This document shows positions 11,217 through 22,186 of a DNA stretch of 64,000 nt, piece after piece. Source of the DNA: Planoprotostelium fungivorum. Its lineage: Eukaryota > Evosea > Variosea > Cavosteliida > Cavosteliaceae. The position numbers and the translations under genes were made by a program. The notes under the pieces are model-generated. The model had not been told where the DNA came from. It was given only the letters and a program-made list of their open reading frames with translations, and searched no databases. The first letter of the stretch is position 1; every line of letters starts with the position of its first letter. The stretch lies in assembly GCA_003024175.1 (NCBI GenBank), contig MDYQ01000147.1:1-64000 (forward strand), read 5' to 3'.

Positions 11217-11723
11217 TCATTCGCATGAGAAGATCGATCGGTGCCCTGTGCGTTGTCGTTTGAAGATGACGGAAATAGTCGTGGGTACCTCGCCTCGTCT
11301 CTTCTGACCAGTACTTCTCTGCGCTGCAGAGGTTGTGTCCGGCATCTCCTCGGAGGCTCGCTTCTTCTCTCTCAGCGTGTTTCTCTTCTCTCTCTTCTTC
11401 ATCGCCTCTGTCATTGCTGAGCATGACTCTCCCTCAGGGGTGAGATCCGCTTTCCAGCCCCTCTTCTCTGCACGATCAACTGCCGTCACTTTCTCCGTTC
11501 CTATCTTCCACGCGATCTCTTCCTCGTCAGAAGCAGAAAGCAATCCTTTTAACTTGTCGTCACAAATGATGAAGTGATAAAAGAACGAGAAGTTCTTGAA
11601 CTCAATCTCCCTCTTCCCCGTCTGTTGACTGGGCATGAAGTCGATGAATCTGTACGTGGGGATGTATCGAGCATTCTTTTTCTCCCTCTTCATCCTAACT
11701 ACATCGTTGAATCCCTCCGTCAT
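11217..11723 (-). CDS. Unrecognised basic protein
   Basis: A single open frame of about 168 residues begins at the ATG at 11723. The first half has YIPTYRFIDFMPS and FKNFSFFYHFIICDDKLKG, which looks like a folded domain; the second half is Lys/Arg/Glu-rich (KKREKRNTLREKKRASEE), suggesting a nuclear or RNA-binding protein. Another frame on the same strand (11032-11424) continues downstream, so an intron near 11400 and a different C-terminus are possible. It is divergent from the deubiquitinase at 11903, with about 180 bases between the starts, which probably hold both promoters. No family recognised. Confidence 0.5.
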   Translation of the reverse strand: MTEGFNDVVRMKREKKNARYIPTYRFIDFMPSQQTGKREIEFKNFSFFYHFIICDDKLKGLLSASDEEEIAWKIGTEKVTAVDRAEKRGWKADLTPEGESCSAMTEAMKKREKRNTLREKKRASEEMPDTTSAAQRSTGQKRRGEVPTTISVIFKRQRTGHRSIFSCE

Positions 11724-11902
11724 CACACATCAATGAATTGCTCTGTGACATCGTCAACATCTCATCACATCACGTTTGAAACTTTGAAACTCGGTCAAAA
11801 TTTTTTCCCGCCTTCGGTACCAACCAGAAAAATCGAAACAGCTCGTTGTTTGTTGCGGACAGCTAACCTAATCAGCGATCATTGTATTCGTCACAAATCA
11901 AG

Positions 11903-14900
11903 ATGACGAAGAAGAGGGGAAAGACCAGAACTAAACCCTCTAACAAGGCGAAGGTTAGCAATATTGAATCAGGTATTTCTTTCATATCAGATCACGTCAA
12001 CCGAGTGCTGATGCACACTCTTCAGACGAGATAGAATGGTATGAGAGAGTATTTTCGGAGAGTGATATCAACGATGAGATCATCTCCGAACTGTATCACC
12101 TCAACATGGAGCCGTGTGCTGGTGGATCAACGACTAAATATCACAAATTGATGATTTCAGGCAAGCGACATGGAAAGAACTGCAGCAACAACCCAAGTTG
12201 TCTCAACGGATTCGGTCAGTATCAAAAGGTGCGTTTCACCACCGTATTGCTTCGTTAAGACATGCTGCAGGTGCCCGTCGATAAGATCATTGGTTTCGAT
12301 CCGGCCGACCTGCTGAGATCTCCCAATCAACTCTCCGGCTTGAAGGTATCCCCTTCTTTTCCTCCCAGTGCTCATCTACGCAGAATTTAGGAGCCACGTG
12401 TTACATGAACAGTCTACTGCAATGTCTATACGCTAATGAGGCCTTCCGCAGTGCCATCTATCGCTGGAAGGACTCCGAGGTGACACCTGAACACTTCACT
12501 CCCACTGATCACGAGCAGGCAGAAGAAGATTCAGAAAATGTTCCACTACAATTGCAGATGCTCTTCGCTCGTCTCCAGCTGGGACCTTTATTGTACGCTG
12601 ACCCCACTGACTTTGCGAAATCCATAGAGATTCCACATGCCGTACAGCAGGATCCACAAGAGTGAGTGCAACATTTCGAACATTCTAATATCCCGTAGAT
12701 TCTTCAAACTGCTCTTGTCCCTGCTGGAGGAGAGATATTCGAAAGAACTGGTGCAGAACCATTTCGTGGGTAAATATCAGTACGTCACCGTGTGTTCCAA
12801 TTGTAAGAATGCATCCAAGAGAGTGTGTGACTTCACCGAATTAGAGCTGCCCATCAAGGTGTGAGATTTAGATGGAATATCGTTTGACGAGTGCAGGGAC
12901 ACAGTCACATTGAAGAATGCATCAAAGAGTACACGAAAGAAGAGATATTGAACGAATCGAATCAATACCTGTGTGACCACTGCAATTCAAAACAAGACGC
13001 CGCTCGTTCCATCGAAATCACACAGCTACCCGAAGTGAGAAACACCTCGTTGTAGATCGATTCTCTTCATCACTGACGGGTTTAGGTACTCAACTTTCAG
13101 TTCTTAAGGTTCGTGTACGATAAGAAGACGGGATCGAAGAAGAAATTGAAGACGAGAATTTCTTTTCCAGAGTCCATCGACATGTCTCCCTTCGTTGTAG
13201 ATCAACCTCCCGGCCTGACCTACGATCTCAAGGCCGTCATTGTCCATCGTGGTGCCTCCGCTTATGGAGGTCATTACATCGTCCACGTCAAATCGACCGA
13301 GTGAGGTTCTATTTTTAGCCTGAGCTGACCACGTCAAGCGGAAAGTGGTGGAAATTTGATGACGAAACCGTGGTGGAAGAGAAGATCACATCTGATGAAG
13401 TAGAAGAAGAGACGAAGGGAAAAAAGAAGGAGCCCAAGCAGGAATCGAAACCTGGGTGAGGTGACCCGTGTGAAGTGTTTTGACGAGGATAGAATCATCA
13501 CGAATTGCAATGCGTATCTGCTCATCTACAATCGCCACGATGCGAAACAGGATCACCTGTTGGATGTACCGGAGAAGTTGATCGAAAAAATCATGGAAGA
13601 GAAGAAGGTGATATCAATGCGATACGATTCATCTACAACGTGCCCGATTTTGATTCCCAACAGTCCCACGAGGAGCAGATCGAAGTGTATCGAAACAATA
13701 AGATCGAAGAAGAGGGGAGACAATTAGAACAGAAGGAAATCTACAACCTCGTTTGGAACAACATCAGGCCATTACCTGATGTGAGACATCGTTCTCTCTT
13801 TCATCTCTTCAAATATCCGCTCAAGGTGGTTTTTTACACAAACTGAACGTTGACAGGAAGCCTGGTACTGGATCGACACGAACTGGTTCAGCCGTTGGGT
13901 GAAAGGTGAATTCGCCGTCAAACCAGAACCCATCTCCAACGGTGATTTGATGTGCCCTCATGACAAGGCGGATCCACAGAAGGTGACGAAGATGAAGAGG
14001 ATCTCTGCCGCCGCCTGGGACAGCCTCCATTCGAAATACGGAGGAGGTCCAATATTATCCACCGTAAATGACACGGCCTTCTGCAGGCAATGCATCATGA
14101 ACATCCGTGACGGTGGGTTCAGCAGATCCGTAGAGAATTACGTGAAATCCTGACGAAAAGTCAGAGACGACGAAAAGTGTGAGCGAATCCACGGAGAAAC
14201 AGTATTACGTCAAGTTGGTGACGAATTCTGACGTCACTGCTGCCGATGGATACTTGATTGACAAAGACTGGTGGAACGAGGTAAGGAGAGGAGGAGAATG
14301 TATCTGATCGAAACAGTTTAAGAAGCAATCGAGTGATGTCAACAAGATGAATGCCATCACGGAGGGCATCGTGTGCGAACACGGAAATCTGAACACGGAG
14401 AAATCGAGAAGGAGACTGGTTTCTAAGGAGGTGAGTCCCATCTACAACGAGGCACGATATCGTTGTAGATTGACAAATTTGAGGTGTGGGATTATCTCTC
14501 TCGGTTTCAACCTTCTTCCATCGCTGTGAGGGGGACCGATGCGGTGTGTCAATTGTGTGGAGAGTTGGAAGAGAAGAACGAAGAAGAAACGAGGGAGAGG
14601 CAGAAAGCCAAAACTGCCATCAAGAAAGAGTTTTCTGATATGCTGGTGAAACCTCAAGACTTGCAGAAGGTGTTTTATTTTGTTTTATTCTCCACCGTAT
14701 CGACGGACAATGATCACGTGATGTGCCGTACGGGGCTTAAGGTTACAGGTTGTCATGGGACAAGCCTGGAATTCCATCAAATTTCCACTGTACATCGTCA
14801 ACGGAGATTGGTACCGAAGTTGGTCCGAATGGTGTGACGATGTAGACAAGGAGGAATCTGAGGTAGATCTCTTCATCTGTCACATCTGACACTTCCCAGA

Positions 14901-16137
14901 TCGTACCGATGAATAACGAGATCTTGTTGTGTCCTCACGATAGATTGAGATACGATCCATTAGATCTCGTCGGTCAATCGGAACGGAAGGAAGAGCTGCC
15001 TTTTTACTTGATCTCGGCACACAAGTGGACGCAGCTGAAAGAGAGGTGAGTGGAGATACAGCTCCACGACTCAATGGAGAAGGTATGGAGGATCCAGGGA
15101 CATCTCGATCCAATTTATCGATAAGAATCTCATCACGAATCCGGAAATGTGTTCAGAATGTGTGGAGGAGGAGAGGAAGAAGGATGTCATGAAGAGATCG
15201 ATCTACGAGAAGGCCACACTCACTATCGAGTTCAAGAACAGTCAAGGGACGAGATCAGGGAGGGTCACTCGCAGCAGTGGTGAGTCAAGCCTCATCATCT
15301 CCACCATCATCACCATCATCAATCATCATCACCTCCATGATCATCAGAGTTGACGGACGACAGTTGCCAAATCGGAGAAGATCAACGACGTCAACAGCTC
15401 TTACACCATCCAACAACTCAAACTTCTCATCTTCCAATCGGCCGAGGTGAATGACCCCCAACGACCCTTCTGAAAGACAAAGATCATGCCCAGACAGCAA
15501 AAGTTGACCTACGAAGGAACCCCCTTAGAACACGAAGAACGAACGTTAGAGCAGTACGGCATCTTGGCAAAGTCCACCGTGGTGTTAGAGATACAAGATG
15601 CAGACGAAGAAGGTGAGGAGAATGTCTTACGGTGGAGTGAAGAGAGACAGAGTTCATACCGGAAGTGAAAGAGAGAGAAGAAGGTTTCGCGGGCACGGGG
15701 CTGATGGGCAAACCGATGAAGAAGAAGGAGAAGAAGGTGGACTGGGAGTGTGTCACTTGCACTCTCATCAACCAGCTGGAGCACCTGCAGTGTGAAGCTT
15801 GTGGTACGGAGAAGCCAGCGAGTGAGAGACATCTTTGTACATAGAGACATTCACAGCTGAAAGTGTATTTATCACTCTCAGACTATTGATTCGAAAAAGA
15901 TGAGACGAATGTACCGTTAGTAGAGAAGAAGAATGTACCATTAGTAGAGAAGCAGAATGTACCATTAGAAGAGAAGGGTGTGGAGAGAGTGGGTGGGGGA
16001 GGTGTATCGTTAGAGGAGGCAAGCGAAACGAAAGCCAAGAGGAGCTACGAAGACATGATGTTGCCTCTTTCTCTCGATCAAGATGAGACGGATGAGCACA
16101 AGCCGAAGAGGATCATGCAAGAGTGCCAGACAGAATA
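11903..16137 (+). CDS. USP48: Ubiquitin-specific protease, USP48 type, with DUSP, Ubl and RanBP2 zinc finger
   Basis: The many-exon gene starts MTKKRGKTRTK. The peptidase C19 domain has the Cys box LGATCYMNSLLQC near 12390, FKLLLSLLEERYSKEL, the zinc-binding pairs CSNC and CDHC, LNFQFLRFVYDKKTG and the His box YGGHYIVHV. The following DUSP-like region contains MKRISAAAWDSL and KYGGGP, diagnostic of USP48. Further exons carry VWDYLSRFQPSS with CQLC, a ubiquitin-like segment (QKLTYEGTPLEHEERTLEQY near 15490) and a RanBP2-type finger, WECVTCTLINQLEHLQCEAC, near 15750. The tail has three 8-residue repeats (NVPLVEKK type) and ends QECQTE. It removes ubiquitin from target proteins, in the nucleus in animals. 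The C-terminal RanBP2 finger is not part of the animal USP48 I know. Confidence 0.92.
14431..14468 (+). other. 38-nt intron spanned by a hairpin
   Basis: The intron of the deubiquitinase gene runs GTGAGTCCC...CGTTGTAG. Bases 14440-14450 (ATCTACAACGA) and 14460-14470 (TCGTTGTAGAT) are perfect inverted copies with a 9-nt loop, so an 11-bp stem would bring the two splice sites together. The 3' arm includes the acceptor AG and two exon bases. Confidence 0.7.
15908..15976 (+). repeat. Three 24-bp tandem coding repeats
   Basis: Units starting at 15908, 15932 and 15956 encode NVPLVEKK, NVPLVEKQ and NVPLEEK in the C-terminal tail of the deubiquitinase. They differ at a few positions, and the last is shorter. 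Confidence 0.8.
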
Positions 16138-16338
16138 AATTAGATGACGATACAAATGTACATTACAGCGTCGGCTGCGCGATTAGAGATGGGATGGATG
16201 CATCTGCGGAAGAGGCATTCCTTGAGAGGAGAGAACCATTCAAGAGTTCTCTTGGAATGGCGCCCGGTGGTCTGAGCAAAGCCGAAGAAACAGTCCACCT
16301 CGAACATGTCAGCGTCTGACATGTTCTAAATATCTCGC

Positions 16339-16683
16339 TCACATGGTTTCGTCGTCTTCATCAAAATCCTCTTCTGTTTGTTCTATCGTTGATGTCTCTG
16401 TTATTGTTGAATAAGAGCTCTCGAAGTCGCTCGTCTCTTGAGAGGAGAAAGTTCCTCCAGTTCCAACGGTGGGTAATGCGAGCTGTGACCACAACTTTGG
16501 ATCTAAGCCCAATTGATCCATCACTTTCATATCTGTGTGGTTGACTCCCAGTATTTTAGACGCTTTCAATGATAATGATCGTCTGGCCTGTTAGCGATGA
16601 GAACGATTGATGCCTTTCTGTCGCTAACTCACTCTCAGTTTCATCTCACTGGACATCGAAGGTACCTTCTTCGTCTGCCTCAT
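16339..16683 (-). CDS. Small unrecognised protein with acidic tail
   Basis: Two exons joined at phase 0 (donor after KLR, 45-nt intron GTGAGTTAGC...CTAACAG) give about 98 residues: MRQTKKVPSMSSEMKLR, then ARRSLSLKASKILGV. The middle contains MDQLGLDPKLWSQLALPT and the end is Ser/Thr- then Asp/Glu-rich (EEDFDEDDETM). The good splice signals and the basic head plus acidic tail support a real gene. Function unknown. It is convergent with the deubiquitinase, whose stop is only about 200 bases away, and divergent from the phosphatase at 17132. Confidence 0.6.
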
Positions 16684-17131
16684 TTCCGCTCACTTTCTGA
16701 TGCTCTTCAGAGTTCTGTTGGAAGGCGGCACTGAGCCCTGCGACCGCTCGGGGGCCGAAAAGTCACACCTTTGCCTTAATTCACACTTGAAGGTGCTCTA
16801 ATTATTCCAACACCCTCGCCCGCTCCACTCCCACAGCCGCTATGATAGAACATTCTCTCTAATCTCAACGGTTACAATCTCGTCAGGAGTGGAGCCACCC
16901 GTGATCTAGGATCACACCAGACCATGGAACGGCATCTAGAGATATAGACGGGACAGTGATAACAGTGGATGCTGATCGGCTGCGTAAACACCACGCAGAG
17001 GAAGATTTCCATGACCTCGTAATAATGTTATCACGATCGTAAAATCGAGAAATCGTACTCCTGACACAAACAACGAAACCTGTCGGTTCTCTCCTGCAGG
17101 ATGAACTGCGGACAAAGAACATATAGAGGAT

Positions 17132-19005
17132 CATGAGGTTCACTACGAGCATTCTTCTGCTGACTTATGTTCTCTGCTGTCAGTCTCTGAGACTGAATGC
17201 GGCTGGCACAGCTCAACACATCATCAAGGAACAGCTCACTGATTGGGTTGAACCTGATCACGTTCATCTATCACTGACAGGTAGTCAATTGAGCACAAAG
17301 TCTTGAACATCATTGAACATATCACAGGAAATGCAAGCGAGATGATTGTGATGTGGACAACTCCATCGATCAGTAACGATCCAATCGTTGGTAATCGTCA
17401 CTCTTGAATAACAATATTAATGCACGCACAGTGGTCTCCACTCAGGGTGGTAAGGAGCAGATAGTGAAGGCTGACACCGAAACCTACCAATACAAAAACT
17501 ATGAGTCTGGCTATATACACAGTGAGACACGTGTGACCTGATCTGACACTCATTACTTCGTCAGCTGCAACCCTCACGAGTCTCTTGCCAGGCACAAGGT
17601 AATCAGCGAGAAGAGTGCACCTTTCTAACGATGTCTTTTAGATACAAGTACCGATGTGGAGATGGAAAGTTGAAGAAGTTCAGTTCGGTCTCCTCTTTCT
17701 CAACTGAGACGGCCACCGTACAATTTCCCTGGTCTTTCATCGCCATGGCTGACCACGGAACCTCCAAAGTCAGTTCAGCTCATCTTCCATCATCCTGAAC
17801 GAAAGACAGGATTCTGAGAGACTCCTCAAATCCATGACAAAAGAGGTGAGATGATCATCACACCTTCCAGTCCTCTCAAGCCGTGACAGATGAAACGTTC
17901 GAACCCACCGCAGTTGATCATCCACTCGGGTGATGTCAGCTACGCCAACGGAGATCAACCCGTGAGTCTCCCTCTCGTCTTGATCTCACCACACGAAGAT
18001 ATGGGATGATTGGCAGCACATGGTGAACCCTTTGGCCTCCACTCTACCCTGGATGATCGCCCCGGTGCGTATTTTTAAACGCTCTCGTCAATCAATGTCT
18101 GAAGTGAGAAGGGAAATCACGAGAAGGAACATAAGAGCAATTTCTTGGCTTTCAGACATCGTTTCAGCATGCCTTGTAAGTCGTCTAATGGTTATGTATC
18201 TTAATTCCTTCAGACAAACAGAGTGGATCGACTGATCGTAACATGTACTATTCTTTCGATTACCAGAACGCTCATTTCATAGCCCTCAATTCGGGTGAGT
18301 GTCTCTCTTCATCGATCGGTGACCGATCTGATGTCTGACAGAGGATGATGACATCGATTCGGACCAGTCGGATCAATACAACTGGTGCATTCTTCACGTC
18401 ATCTCACCCAGCATAACTGACGATGAACAGGCTGCAGAATGATTTGAAGAACATCGACCGTCAAAGAACTCCATGGGTCTTCGTTTACTTCCACACTCCC
18501 ATCTACTGCTCGAATTCGGGTGATCCTTCTTCATCATCTCATCACGATCTCTCATCAACTCTGATCGCGATGCAGCTCACTACGAAGAGGGTCAACCCAT
18601 GGGATCTGTCTACGAAGATCTATTGTTTCAGAATTCAGTCGATGTAGTCTTCTCGGGTCACGTGAGCATCCATCCCAACATCACGATGACTGATCTCACG
18701 TTCAGGTTCACGCTTACGAGAGAACTCAGCGTATCTACCGTGATGAGATCAACGAGAAGGGACCAGTTTACATCATCAACGGGGCCGGTGGAACGAGTGA
18801 AGGCTTGGCGACTTCTTGGGAGGAGACACCCGACTGGAGTGTCTTCAGACAGAGTGAACACTGGGGTCATGGGTTGATTCAGGTGAGAAGGGAAGGAGAG
18901 GAGAGCTGATCAGGATAGATTTACAACGGAACACACATGAGATATCAGTTCAAGGAGGACATGCACAGCAAGATCATTGATGAAGTCTGGATCACCAGAG
19001 AATGA
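17132..19005 (+). CDS. Secreted purple acid phosphatase (metallophosphoesterase)
   Basis: The start MRFTTSILLLTYVLCCQ is a signal peptide. The fibronectin-like N-domain has VHLSLTGNASEMIVMWTT and later GTRYKYRCGDG. The metal-binding blocks of purple acid phosphatases follow: MADHG (D-x-G block), HSGDVSYANG (GDxxY), YQNAHFIALNSEDD (with GNH-equivalent sequence just before), FVYFHTPIYCSN (VxxH) and VFSGHVHAYERTQRIY (GHxH), so the dinuclear centre looks complete. The C-terminus has VYIINGAGGTSEG and ends at WITRE. About twelve short exons. It hydrolyses phosphate monoesters at acid pH in a vacuole, phagosome or outside the cell, fitting a phagotroph. Start chosen by the signal peptide. Confidence 0.9.
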
Positions 19006-19092
19006 ATTTGAAATAGAGACACTTGGCGTGGTTCATTCAAGCTTATATATGATCCCTTTGTGATTCGATTTGGCTTCGTAGTGTGCAATGAA

Positions 19093-19391
19093 CTAGTCAG
19101 CCCTTCTTGCCCTCTTCTCTATTTCGGTGCGGAGAGCCCTCGTCTCTTCTATTTCTGTGCGGAGAGCCCTCATCTCTTCTATACCCGCACGGCGGAGGGC
19201 CAGCAATTCTGCATCGAATGCTTGTCTCTCCTCCCTCTCTCTGCGGGAGGCCGCTGCGCGCTCGGTCAAAACGTGCAACAGGCTCTTCATCGATCTTTAG
19301 CATCTCTCAATTCTCTGACGTAGGTTTCTATTTCTTCTGCCAGCTCCTTCCGGGCTCGCTTCTTCGTCTGAGGGACGGTGATGGCTGTCAT
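19093..19391 (-). pseudogene. Small coiled-coil ORFs, probably one interrupted gene
   Basis: A minus-strand segment beginning MTAITVPQTKKRARKELAEE and a following segment rich in RRE, LRTEIEE and ALRRAG form a nearly continuous charged coiled coil of about 100 residues, ending in a TAG at 19093. The two parts are not in the same frame and no intron explains it. The 3' half contains two near-copies of a 30-bp unit encoding ALRTEIEE(T)R. It resembles the coiled-coil part of the effector-like gene at 9.4 kb in composition only. It may be a remnant. Confidence 0.4.
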
Positions 19392-19684
19392 CTCTATATA
19401 CTCGATGTAATGCTTGTGGTTTATGTCTCTGTCTCGAATACAGTAATTTCAACAAGTGATCTCAGAATTGTCAGTGTAGATGTTATAGTGCCCAACGTGC
19501 TCTCAGAATTGTGTGCTTTGTGAATCACACGTTCAGACAGTAAGTGGAAGCGTGTGGCATGGATGAAAACTACAAAAGCAGCTCGAGACTTCTTCCACTA
19601 AAGGCACTATCCCATTTATTTTGTGTGCCAGACAGGTGCACAAGTGCACGCAATCGATGGGTTCACATTTGATTCCAACGAAGA
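19392..19684. other. No supportable gene
   Basis: AT-richer spacer between the coiled-coil ORFs and the end of the anion transporter. Only short shadows are seen. Confidence 0.45.
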
Positions 19685-21845
19685 CTATGAATCACCACCT
19701 ACACTCTTTGGAATGCCTCCCATCACACCCACAACGAACCCAGAGGCCACTTCTTTGTCTAATATCCTCAGCTCCTCCTGAGTAAAGATCCTACACCGTT
19801 CATCATCGAGAGATCTTGTCATGTGTCGTAGTCTCACTTGTTGATGACGGTAGCTCTTATGGGTACGAGAGCCAACACGACGATGGGAAATGCGATGGCA
19901 GCCACAGTCTGCGATATGGCAATAGGTATCAGCGCACCTATCAATTTGATTCCAACGAACATGGCGATCCTCTTCTTGGACACTCCGGTCAGTGGTTCTT
20001 CTTTGGGTGTCAATCTGTAGTAGAGTCATATCCCACTTCTCGTGATGCAAACGTGATGATGATCGTCGATGAGATGACGATCACGAGATGAGTTGAGTGA
20101 ATGATCACCTGCTATCCCTCGCCAGGTGATACAGAGCGAGAGTGATCCCATTGTTCTCCAAAGACAACCATCCGACATGAAGGAACACACCAGCCAACAC
20201 TCCGTCGGGAATCTTTGATAAGACGCTCAGTATTGGTCCCGTCATGGTGATCAGCAGCAGGACGCCTTGAATGAGAGCGGGCAGCCTCGTCTCTACAACG
20301 GACACCACTCTCCTCTCGTAGCGAGGTGCCTCGTCTAATATCATCTTATAACTCTTTCCCTCTTCTTCTCCTTCTTCTGTATCCGAATCGATGCGAACGA
20401 TCTTTCTGATTCATCATCAGAAGGAGAAATGAAGATGGGGTTTCATCATTTAGATTTCATCAACCGTTCGAATGGATAAATAGAGGGATGATTGTTTACC
20501 TGACACAAAGAGAATCCGTGTGCATCGGTGCTTGCGGTACGAGGCCATTCGGGTAAGGAATACCAAAGAAAGCGGAGAAGAGTGTCGTACAGCCCAGGAG
20601 AAAAAAGTCCCAGTGAAAACCAGGAGGCTTCTTCAGTGGAAACTGCTTCCCCTGTGCATCGAGAGAAGAGACGTTGTGGTCGAGATAGAATAGAGCGGTG
20701 ACGATCAGGCCTAGAGGAAGAGCTGCGAAGACGTGTCCGACCTGATTGAGTCAGATCGAATTTTGTCGTGATGTTTGGAGGATGTGGTGATGATGTGGAG
20801 GTGATGGCACTCTGATGGTTGAGGAAGATATGAGAAAGGTGCTCGGTGATGGTTATGGTGATGAAGTTGCGATGATGATGTGAAGATAAGGCGACTCTCA
20901 CATCTAATTCCCACCATGGGACGATCCAACTGCGATTGATTGAAGGCAAGAAGGCGTTTCCCACGGGTAACCTCTGAAGTGGTGTGTCCTGTTTCCCGTC
21001 AAAATGCCTACCGTGTCATCGATCTCACCTCCAGATGGCCAGGAACGTAAGTGATGCCAGACCAGAACAAGACGGAGATGACCAAGCTGAAGTCGACGAG
21101 AGCCTCTCCTAATCGTAGAGGTACGTAGCTCGAGTTACCCAGTTTAACTAGCCCCCACGCGGATGCCCAAAAGACGAGTGCGATGACAATGGACAGCCAA
21201 CCGGCTGCGATGCCACTGCCAAAACTGTGGACCATAAATTCGATCCCCTTCTGGATGTAGATGACACCGACGTAGAAGCCAAAGACTTGCGATGTGAAGT
21301 CGGTGATGTAACGACAGTAATTGACCAGATTGAAGATGGCCACGAGCCAGTGTGAGATGGCGGACCAGACACCTACCCAGCCCATGAATTGGAGGAAGTC
21401 AACTCGGGGTGAATCGATGATTTTGTAGATGGTATCTCCATACAGATCGAGGAGACCAGTGACTCCTACGATGCAGAGAGGTTGAGCAGCGAATAGTGGA
21501 AAGACGATACTGCCCAAAGCACTCCCCAATAGGGTCTCTGTGACTCCCCAATTCCCTTTTTGATGCTCAGATGGGTGAAGATGATGGAGACGAACCTTCT
21601 GTCTTTCGATACATGTCGAGAGTGTATGCCAATGCGGGCATCAGGTTGATGAAATAGAGGGATATCACTGTGGCGATGGACCTGTAACTGAAGAATGCAT
21701 CCTTGTAATCGCTCCAATAGTATGGAAGTCTCCTCTTGACATCTCTAATCATATCACGAAACGGCATCCATTGGCTGACGTCTTCGCCTGTTATCGTTGA
21801 GGTACCGAGTGATGTTCTGAGCCCATTGTCACCAGTTGACCCCAT
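19685..21845 (-). CDS. SLC4/BOR-family anion (bicarbonate or borate) transporter
   Basis: The start MGSTG is followed, directly or via a small intron, by EDVSQWMPFRDMIRDVKRRL and PYYWSDYKDAF, the typical entry of HCO3 transporter-like proteins. Next come hydrophobic segments with ATVISLYFINLMPALAY, the SALGSIVFPLFAAQPL and GVTGLLDLYGDT blocks, WLVAIFNLVNYCRYITDFTS, IYIQKGIEFM and LVISVLFWSG. Towards the C-terminus, LIQGVLLLITMTGPILS and GVFLHVGWLSLENNGI are classic SLC4 sequences, and the tail ends near IFTQEELRILDKEVA. About ten membrane segments are expected. The short N-terminus, without the long cytoplasmic domain of animal AE proteins, makes it more like plant and yeast BOR1. Substrate not determinable. 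Confidence 0.88.
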
Positions 21846-21866
21846 CTGGTTTTCTTATTTTGTGTC

Positions 21867-22127
21867 TTAGATTCTTTCTCGTCGTTTTCTGTCATCTTTA
21901 TCCGTCGACTGCGAAGAAGGAGCTCCTCTCTCTCGATCCTCCAGCCTCAGGCTGTTGCACCTGACGTTTCCTGACGTGATCAATATTATCCGAAGGGGTA
22001 ATCCGTCGAATTTCCCGCCAAAAATGCCAGGCTCAGGCAGTTTGTACTCGTCATTCCGCATGGTGAGCTCTTTCGAGTACTCAATGTTATCGATGTACAC
22101 AGAACTGGGGTACAATTCGTTGGTCAT
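21867..22127 (-). CDS. Orphan ORF, possible C-terminal exon of the Ubl-SH2 gene
   Basis: An 86-codon frame starts MTNELYPSSVYIDNIEYSK and ends in a charged tail (DRKRRERI). It contains several Tyr residues in acidic context. An acceptor-like GACAGTCAG just upstream would let it serve as the last exon of the SH2 gene, adding tyrosines after the SH2 domain. It could also be an independent small gene or a shadow of the transporter's leader. Confidence 0.3.
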   Translation of the reverse strand: MTNELYPSSVYIDNIEYSKELTMRNDEYKLPEPGIFGGKFDGLPLRIILITSGNVRCNSLRLEDRERGAPSSQSTDKDDRKRRERI

Positions 22128-22186
22128 TATGGACGTTGTAGATGCCTGACTGTCATGCTACGATTCAGACAGGGGACACTCTTGTA

